Below are positions 57,063 through 64,000 of a DNA stretch of 64,000 nt, piece by piece (position 1 is the stretch's first letter; the number at the start of each line of letters is the position of its first letter). This DNA is from Hyparrhenia diplandra (Eukaryota; Streptophyta; Magnoliopsida; Poales; Poaceae). The notes under the pieces were generated by a model that saw only the letters and a program-made list of their open reading frames with translations, was not told the origin of the DNA and did not search any database. The position numbers and the translations under genes were made by a program. The stretch spans positions 310,001 through 374,000 of the forward strand of contig JADLZK010009382.1 of assembly GCA_015847255.1 (NCBI GenBank), read 5' to 3'.

Positions 57063-58339
57063 TGTTGGGAATATGCCCTAGAGCTAATCATAGAGATGAT
57101 TTGTATTCCTTCATTGTATCCATGATATATTAAGTGTTCATGAATATCCATTAAGGACAACTTGTATTGATCAGCAATTATGTGAATTGTTTGTGAAACT
57201 CTTTTACTTGTTTGGTTATTCAATAATTGTCCCTGATCGGAGTTCATGTGAGAACACACATGAATATTAGATCAGCACACGTATTAGTTGATGACTATGT
57301 TTCACAAGTCATAGACATGGAGATGTCAAACTAATAGTGTGGGCACATGTATGACATGGGAAATTTGGATCGACCCGACATGAGATGTTATTATTATCTC
57401 TTTATACATCATGTATGCGTTACGTCCTTAGACCTGAGATTGTCGTATGTACTCAAGATATGAAACGACCTATTTAGGGACTATCAAACGTTACTCGTAA
57501 TTGGGTAGCTATAAAGGTGGTCTTCGGGTTTGTCGGGGAAACATCTTTGTGAGACATAGTCAATCAAGATGGAATTGCCCTCTCCATGAGAGAGATATAT
57601 ACTGGACCACTCGATTGATTGGATCAAGAAATGCATGGCCGTGCTTGGGTTAAGTGTTAACCACGAGGTGGACCAAATATCGTGTGGCAAGGGAATGACG
57701 AAAGTATATGGTTTGTGGTGGTTCGTCGATATGATCATTGGCGTACACATGGGAGTTGGCACGTCTTGCTAGACGCCGCTATCAACTATTGGCCGAGTAG
57801 GTGTACTCGGGCCATGTCTATGTGTGCGTGAGCCCATAGGGTCGCACGCTTAAGGGAAGAAGGCCTAATTCGGATTTGATCCAATTAGGCGAGGCTTAGG
57901 AGTTACTAATGGGCCTCCAGCTCGGGAACTGTTAGGGGCCCTATATATATATATATGAGAGGTGGGCGCGGGGCTGTGACCTAATCTAAGCCACGCCACT
58001 TTGGCGGCCGCCCGCCGCCCACGCCCTCGCCTCTTGCTCCTCGCGGACCTAGCGGTCGGGAGCGCATCGCTTCCTCCCACATGCGTGTGGGATACCTCGG
58101 AGGTGCTGCATCCCGGAGCACAAGGACGAACCCTTACGAGGAGGACGGGACGCGTGACGGACGATCACGCAGGCGCGCGGCAGCTAGCTGCGACGCGTAC
58201 ATCTCGTCGAGGGTCGACGCTTCCGCCGCACCTGCTTGGCGTCTAGTGGTAATCCCGTGATCTATAACTAGCAGTAGATCCTTGGTTTATGGGTAGAAAA
58301 TTTTGTTTTCGGCTGGCGTAGCGATCCCATTTTCCTTCA
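57063..58339 (+). repeat. 3' LTR of the Copia element
   Basis: 1277 bp; ends TTTTCCTTCA, followed by the TSD CTTCC and the former start codon (CAT on the plus strand) of the RING-H2 gene. Confidence 0.92.
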
Positions 58340-58343
58340 CTTC

Positions 58344-58775
58344 CATAACCGAAAAGAACTAATCATAAAAAAAATACATCATGCCTTCATATATAGATGA
58401 AAAGTAATAAAAAACTTGATGATTAGAAAGAATGGACCCTTGATTATCAAAAAAGAATGCAACCTAGTGACAAGATCAACTATTTAAAGGTTGAGACATG
58501 CTAGAAAACCATATAGAAGTAATCAAGTAAGCATAATAAAAAAAAACTTACGAAAACAAAACTTGACATATCAAATAAAAAAGGAACCTAAGGTAGAAGA
58601 AACTTGATTAAAGTAAAGCAAAATAAAATGAGGAAGAGAACATAAAGCAAACGGATAAAAATGTAAACGCAACTTACAAACCTCAAAGGAAGAAAGAATG
58701 AAGGAAATAGAGAACTTAGAAGACAAAGGCGCCGGCTAGAATGAGGAACACATGAATGGGTATGTAGATATATAG
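58344..58775 (-). promoter_or_regulatory. Stranded 5' region of RING-H2 gene 1
   Basis: The minus strand reads from a TATA-like ctatatatc (about 58765-58775) leftward to GGTTATGGAAG at the Copia junction. This should be the promoter, leader and start codon of the split RING gene; any transcript would now run into the Copia 3' LTR in antisense. Confidence 0.45.
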
Positions 58776-59288
58776 GGACGGGCACTAGTGGGCCAACCAA
58801 TTGCATTAAATGGAATCAGTTTCTAAGAAAGAAGAAAACAAGGAAACTTGATCAAAAAAGGCGATCGACCGCCCCAAAACGGCGGTGGCACAAAGAATCG
58901 AGAAAGGTCAAATCAAATTCATTGCGCACAAAAACGGTATTTAATGCACATTTAGAGTCTCACGAGAATATATTCACACCATTAATAACCCGTAAATCAA
59001 AGAAGTTAATACTCAAGGAACCAATGAGGCAGCACCAACGACAAAAGCGAGACTCAACCGGCACAAGTTACGTAAACATCCAAGCTTTCGACACCTATTT
59101 TGAACCCGAAAAAAAATGAAATGCAGCGAGCACCATCCTGTTAGATTTTTTTTTTTAAAATAAAAAAACCCTACAACATGTCATAGAGAGAAGAGTAAAT
59201 CACCTATAACATCAACCATTTCCATAACATTATATACATTTCCATATCTCGCAAAAAACTAAAAAAAACAAGAAAAACAAGTCTTAAA

Positions 59289-59320
59289 CCCTCCTCCTTT
59301 TCCGAGGGCTTGGGACCTAT
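59289..59320 (-). repeat. Conserved tail motif, copy 2 (half copy)
   Basis: ccctccTccttttccgaggg then cttgggacct, followed directly by the duplicated module at 59325. The hairpin half is missing. Confidence 0.65.
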
Positions 59321-59324
59321 TGTA

Positions 59325-59620
59325 ATGATTGCCAAGTTCACCTTAAATTATGATACATGTAATATTGCAAATCAGGTTTACTACTATTGCAAGTACCAAG
59401 ACATAGTAATTTTCATTATCTCATTTTGCAATTTACTAAGCAATGTAGATAATACTCCTATTATATGTGAGTTCAAATGTGATCAATAATACAGCTCTAA
59501 ATACTCCTATTACATGATACTCACGACCTACTACTTATATTTGCATTCATGCATCCAATAAGCAAACTAACATATATGATTAAAAAAATGGGAAAAAATA
59601 GGCCTCGACTAAGCGCACTC
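59325..59620. repeat. Duplicated module 1b (matches 46670-47010)
   Basis: The counterpart of 46670-47010; the two are close to identical over about 160 bp and then similar over another 80 bp. Confidence 0.85.
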
Positions 59621-60240
59621 AAAATTTATGATTGCCATGGAACCAAAGGAAACAACCACTCCGGGCATCAAGTAGGCATTTGTAAATAATTTGATTTGGA
59701 GTGGATGTTGCCTTTGGTTTGATGACAAACATAAACACGAGACCTCCTCACATAGTTTTACTTTGCATCATAGGCCTAGTACAACCAAATACAGAAAGGA
59801 AGAAAAAATGGCCCAAGTTACATGCAAAAACCATCAAAACAACGACTCAACTCTAAATTTAGGTGATTATAGTCATAAAACATTGGTTGGCTACCAAATA
59901 TAGCTCGAACTTTGGATAAGTACTCAATATGCTCACCTTAAAAATGATTCTCCTCACTTCTACCAGCATGAACTGAATATCTCCTTAATAACAGCTTGAT
60001 CCACAAAGGATTACATGACCAAAAAAACGATCACCGAGAATAATTGGAAATGTTCAGAAGTACAATTGTAAAGAATTCAGCACAATTACTTACAGGATGA
60101 TGAAGAAGGCAACACTCACCTACAATTTTACAGCCCAAGGCAACTCTTCTATGAACCAATTTGTCTTCTCCGAGGAAATTTAAAAATTATATTCTAATTA
60201 GAAACAAGTACATACGAGAATAAGAACAAAACATTCAAAT

Positions 60241-60345
60241 GAGAGGGTCCATTTCTAGACCCAAAACCTCGACAACCTTAAATCCATCCATGTCGGCATG
60301 TCCTAATACAAATGAGAGGGTCGTGTCCTAGCACAAAAGGACAGG
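60241..60345 (-). repeat. Fourth copy of the DLDGFK-type coding-like module
   Basis: The minus strand encodes DMDGFKVVEVLGLEMDPL then a stop; the surrounding text (gtgtcctagcacaaaaggac) matches the copies at 47527 and 48155. Confidence 0.5.
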
Positions 60346-60532
60346 CCGCATCAATCGGGTAATTCACAAGGGTGCAAAAAGACAAAATCGGGTAATTGAC
60401 AAGTAGAGTTATAAGCGTACCTCCTCAAGATACATGTAGCTAGTGGAAGAGGCTAAGGACATCTAGCCATCATATTAATCTTACGAAAAAGTTTGTCAAA
60501 AGAAAAGTAAAATCAAGGAAACAAAATTTTTT

Positions 60533-60640
60533 CCCTCCTCCTTTTTCCAGGGGCTTGGGACTGCTATGGTGCCATTCATTACATTACAATCTAGCACCAC
60601 AAGGCGGAGTTATAATTTTTTTCCAATGTTAGACATTACA
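60533..60640 (-). repeat. Conserved tail motif, copy 3, with hairpin
   Basis: ccctcctcctttttccaggg, cttgggactgctatggtgc, a short AT loop, gcaccacaaggcggagtta. TGGTGC and GCACCA can pair. It starts about 155 bp downstream of the second RING-H2 gene. Confidence 0.7.
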
Positions 60641-60795
60641 TAGGTATATGAATATAAAAAACATTACGAGAAAAGTAGCGTACAAGACATATCCAGTTCT
60701 TACAATACCTAAATAGAAGTGCCATACAATGCATACAAATTACTTAGAACAAGCAAATATAACAAGCCATACTAGTGAAACTTAATAACAACAGA

Positions 60796-61153
60796 TCACA
60801 CACGACCCTCCCACTCCATCCTTTCCAACAACGTAGAAAGGATCGAGTCAAGATCAATCCCTGGAAGAGCGCGACACACTGGACAGGTTAGGTTCTCCAA
60901 AAACCACGTAGCAAGACATTGCTTGTGGAAGACATGATGACATTTGCAATGCCCAAACATGTCGGCCGAATGGAACCTTTGGATCACGATTTGGAGGATC
61001 ACACAACTCCCTCAAACAAATAGTACACTTGGCATGAATACAAATCCTAACAACATCTTTGCTGGAACCATCTCCAGAACCCTTCTCATCAACTTTCTTT
61101 CCCTTGTCACTACCACCACTACCACCATCTCCACCACTAGCAACCGAAGCCAT
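60796..61153 (-). pseudogene. RING-H2 finger gene 2 (single-base frameshift)
   Basis: On the minus strand it starts MASVASGGDGGSGGSDKGKK, a Gly/Ser/Lys-rich N-terminus, then CTICLRELCDPPN and PFGRHVWALQ. Here one extra base (plus-strand TTT at about 60942-60944) shifts the frame, and the RING continues as CHHVFHKQCLATWF, ENLTCPVCRALPG, ending MEWEGRV. Ligand order C-x2-C, C-x-H-x2-H-x2-C type, C-x2-C is a RING-H2, closely matching gene 1 (same WxLxC-H and CPVCRA blocks). About 118 codons if the extra base is an error. A TATA box lies about 80 nt upstream. Either a recent pseudogene or a sequencing error. Confidence 0.82.
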
Positions 61154-61231
61154 TTGAGAGAGGGATGCGAAGCGAGATGAGAGGAAGTACTACTAATGGA
61201 AAACAATGAAAGAAACAAGGCTGGCCTTCAT

Positions 61232-61246
61232 CCTTATAAAGGCACC
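61232..61246 (-). promoter_or_regulatory. TATA box of RING-H2 gene 2
   Basis: Minus-strand GGTGCCTTTATAAGGATG, 80-95 nt before the ATG at 61153. The same promoter text occurs at 48917-48931. Confidence 0.6.
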
Positions 61247-61339
61247 AAAGATTTGCAAAGCCAAGCCAAAAATTTTAAACATTATCAATGCAAAGGAAAT
61301 TGACCTTCGGCGTAAAACAAAGTATTCATGTGATCAAAA

Positions 61340-62870
61340 CATAGATACAGGCCTGCCATAGAAAACTGCTTCCAAAAGTAAATGCTCATTGAACACATTG
61401 ACCAAGACACTATATAATAATCTACAATATTTAACAAACATGACTCGAGAAACTCGCTTTGTAAAAAGTAGACACCACATGCAATGAAATAGAAAAGACA
61501 AGAATGTACAAAGTTCGAGAAAAAAAAGACTACTCCGAGGTTACGCAACATAGAAATTAAATGGTCGCTATCCGGCGGGCCTACAAAAGATACCTAATAA
61601 ACCTACTAAACAACAAAACACTAGTCAAGATACCTTCTAGATGGCTAGGGATACTTATCAATATATGAACACATGGCCTGTAACAGCAGGTTCTGAATAC
61701 ACACATAAAAGGATGCAACATTATCATCAACAGATGGCTGCTACCTCCCCAGACCTACATAGCTACCTTCATATGGCAACAACAGGCTTTCAAAAATTGA
61801 TTCAATAAACAAGAAAAACAGACTTTCAAAGAATCTTCGCTAAAGAACAGGCTTGCCATTGACACATTGATTGGCCGGCCATTCACACATTGACCAAGAC
61901 ATGCACATAAGCCTAGCAATATGCTAGCCTCTAACAATAGAAAAGGCTACTCCTGGAACTACAACATAGAAATCAATGTTGCCACTCAGCAAACATGAAT
62001 TGAAAAGGCACTAAACATGAAGGTGGGATCCAAGAACTACATGTGGCCTGTGACAAGTATGGCAGCAAGGATGCCATTTATCAGCAATGCGAGATGGATA
62101 GAGAGGACTAAGAGGCAAACATAAATGAAATTCAACAATTATACCTTATACTTCCATAATTGGCGGTGACTCGGCGCTTCCACCACCACAACCTCAAAAA
62201 TTTTAAAAGTTAGACCATAATAACTTGTACGGCGACAAAGTTGAGCACTTCGATCCATAATTGCTATGGCTACTAACCTTGATGACGGTATTTGTGCACG
62301 CACCCCATGCTGCCCTCTCGTGCTTCATCTTGCGCGAGGAAAAAATAATCAAAAATCCATAATAGATTCATAGAAATCCATGCACAATCACCTAGTTGCA
62401 ACAAGACTCCAACGGATGAGCAACAAGATTCACATTGTCACTCCAAAAGAAGTGAACCAACTTCAAGTTTAACCAACATTTATTAAGAATAACACTAAGA
62501 AAGATGCTACCAACAGGAAAACAAAAATCTTGATGCTATTTTAACAAACTTAGGCAAACTTGAAATTGATTGACTTCTTCGGAAGTAAGAATTGAACTCT
62601 ATGCACATCAAAAATGGAAATCCAACTATGTTGCTTATAACTTATGAAACCTATATGCAAAATCTCCAAAAAACATGACAATTGGAGTACAATAAGACTC
62701 GAAAGAAACTGGGAGCATAGCGGTCAAAATATTCATCTATATCTTGAAAAGGCATAATAGCCTTCCTTCATCAACACCTAAAAAGAAAAGGCATATAAGG
62801 AATTGTTCGAAACCTCAATTGAAAACTAATCAATGGATATTAACTAGGAGCCCTAGTACGAGAGGAAAAT
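61340..62870. other. No gene recognised
   Basis: AT-rich DNA with short ORFs only. Part (61.3-61.45 kb) resembles 49.0-49.1 kb, and ctacctacatagctacct-like text near 61750 resembles 49400. Confidence 0.4.
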
Positions 62871-62886
62871 AATTTTTGTGTTAACT

Positions 62887-62948
62887 AACCTACGGCCATT
62901 CCTCTCGAAAAGAAGATCACACCAACACCTACGGCCATTCCTCTCGGC
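62887..62948 (+). repeat. Short direct repeat (ctacggccattcctctcg)
   Basis: ctacggccattcctctcg occurs twice, about 40 bp apart, in an otherwise unassigned stretch. Confidence 0.6.
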
Positions 62949-63205
62949 AACACTTTTGCCACCACTATGCCGCTGCCTCTGCACAAAAACTGGCGAAAAC
63001 TTGGAAGATCACAACATTAACCAAAAACCTAAAATGGCTAATACGAGACAACAAAAATTGATACCTACTTGCCTAGGAAAGCCCGGAGATGGCGCAAAGC
63101 CTGACCTACAAAGAACAGATCACCATAATGCTTCCTTGGCGAACGACATCCCTCATGTTGACAACCTTCAACACTGCATATCCAAAATCAAATAAAAAGT
63201 TCTAA

Positions 63206-63312
63206 CCCTCCTCCTTTTCCAGGGCTTGGGACCTGCTATGATGGCGCTTAAAAAAAACTAGCGCCACCATAGGCGGAGTTAAAAACTTTTTTTTCAATGT
63301 TAGACAACGTAG
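63206..63312 (-). repeat. Conserved tail motif, copy 4, with strongest hairpin
   Basis: ccctcctccttttccagggc, ttgggacctgctatgatggc, gct, A-run, agcgccaccataggcggagt. CTATGATGGCGCT can pair with AGCGCCACCATAG over 13 positions with one mismatch. It lies about 210 bp downstream of the ORF at 63525-63992. Confidence 0.72.
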
Positions 63313-63524
63313 TTATCATATAAAATTTAGAAATGTTCATACAAAACACAAAACAGTAAGCCTTATTACCAAGAGCAAAATATAAATGTATCGAGACAAA
63401 AACCAAAAAGCAGACATGAAACATGACCAAATGAAGCAAAAGCGACCAAATAAAGATGTAAGGATGAACCCCTGCGGAAATGCACACACTAGGAATCTTC
63501 AAGAACCTTCATTCCAAACAATCT

Positions 63525-63992
63525 TCAATCCTCAACCAACTGACTAGGAATCTCAAAGTTATACAAGTGACATGCAGGATTCGCACGAGAAACACCAACA
63601 TGATGATAAAAATCTTGACCTTTAGGCCTAATTGATATTGACAGCACTTGATATAGAGATAACAATGAACCTTGAGCGATCCACGAACGACCTTTCATGA
63701 GAATAGCATCATCCTCATCAAGAACCTTAATATATCTTTGTGTTGCTCGGTGGATCCAACACAAACTTATATAAATCCGTAAAACTCCCACGCCACGATT
63801 TTCCCTAATAGCCCTTGCAACATTTGTAACACTAACAACACCTTTAGCAACAATTAGATTAGATTGCTCACCAAGCATGGATGCCCAAAATATTAGCAAC
63901 AAATAGGGACCGCATTGATTCGCAAGTGTAAACGGAACAACGGCATTAGGTGCATGAGAACTCCTTCTTTGGAACAACCTAAAAAATTTCAC
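63525..63992 (-). CDS. Unidentified ORF, 155 codons
   Basis: Starts MKFFRLFQRRSSHAPNAVVP; contains SNLIVAKGVVSVTNVARAIR, VGVLRIYISLCWIHRATQRY and HHVGVSRANPACHLYNFEIP, ending QLVED. No signal peptide or obvious membrane segment beyond a weakly hydrophobic LLLIFWASML stretch. I do not recognise the family. It has the same strand and the same spacing to the conserved tail motif as the two RING genes, which supports a real, possibly related, transcription unit. The gene may extend beyond the window edge. Confidence 0.35.
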   Translation of the reverse strand: MKFFRLFQRRSSHAPNAVVPFTLANQCGPYLLLIFWASMLGEQSNLIVAKGVVSVTNVARAIRENRGVGVLRIYISLCWIHRATQRYIKVLDEDDAILMKGRSWIAQGSLLSLYQVLSISIRPKGQDFYHHVGVSRANPACHLYNFEIPSQLVED

Positions 63993-64000
63993 AAATTAAT

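Larger units (their letters stand above)
50499..58339 (+). mobile_element. Complete Ty1/Copia LTR retrotransposon, 7.8 kb (TSD CTTCC)
   Basis: LTRs at 50499-51746 and 57063-58339 begin TGTTGGGAATATGCCC and end TTTTCCTTCA (the 5' copy ends in G). Flanks are CTTCC at 50494-50498 and 58340-58344. The order is gag, protease, integrase, reverse transcriptase, RNase H, which is diagnostic of Copia. The LTR start is similar in style to BARE/Angela-type grass Copia elements, but I cannot fix the lineage. Coding frames are broken by small indels. It inserted directly after the start codon of a RING-H2 gene, in opposite orientation. Confidence 0.92.

Overview
The window is nuclear DNA from a grass (Poaceae). 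It is gene-poor and full of nested transposons: Tourist and Stowaway MITEs, hAT-type MITEs, Ty1/Copia and Ty3/Gypsy LTR retrotransposons, LINE fragments and CACTA-like ends. The reproductive-phasiRNA motif described below points to the same family. I cannot name the species. No tRNA, rRNA, CRISPR array or bacterial-type operon is visible.

Region 1 (1-2.1 kb) is a CACTA-like remnant with subterminal repeats and a 50-codon ORF for an RNase H1 N-terminal / viroplasmin-type domain. Region 2 (2.4-21.2 kb) is the most interesting part. It has no convincing protein gene. Instead it carries about a dozen copies of a compact unit: an upstream block, a TATA box, then 75-190 nt downstream a 23-24 nt motif with core ATGGGAGGCATRAGGGAA. 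That motif is close to the reverse complement of the miR2118 family, the microRNA that triggers 21-nt reproductive phasiRNAs from long non-coding PHAS transcripts in grass anthers. I read the region as a 21-PHAS (phasiRNA precursor) cluster built by tandem duplication. Two blocks, 6.9-12.5 kb and 14.4-21.2 kb, are collinear copies, and one unit at 13.2 kb is an extra local copy. One unit appears to lie on the opposite strand. MITEs and a 1.16-kb insertion have since invaded the units.

Region 3 (21.2-27.2 kb) holds decayed LTR-retrotransposon pieces, local repeats and little else. Region 4 (27,230-42,063) is one 14.8-kb Ty3/Gypsy element of Tat type. It lies on the minus strand with 5-bp target duplications TGAAT. 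Its gag-pol runs on the minus strand, an additional antisense ORF with its own TATA box runs on the plus strand, and two minisatellite arrays lie between them. It is inserted just upstream of a FAR1-related (FRS / MULE-transposase-derived) gene at about 42.5-46.4 kb that now carries several frameshifts.

Region 5 (46.6-64 kb) contains duplicated modules around two minus-strand RING-H2 genes. The first (50,225-50,498) has been split directly after its start codon by a 7.8-kb Copia element (50,499-58,339; target duplication CTTCC). The second (60,796-61,153) carries one single-base frameshift inside the RING. Four copies of a conserved tail motif, three of them with a hairpin, lie in this region; three sit just downstream of the RING genes and of an unidentified ORF at 63.5-64.0 kb.

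The two LTRs of the Copia element, and of the Tat element, differ mostly by 1-3 nt indels in CG-rich contexts rather than by substitutions. Some of the frameshifts may therefore be consensus errors at methylated cytosines rather than real decay.
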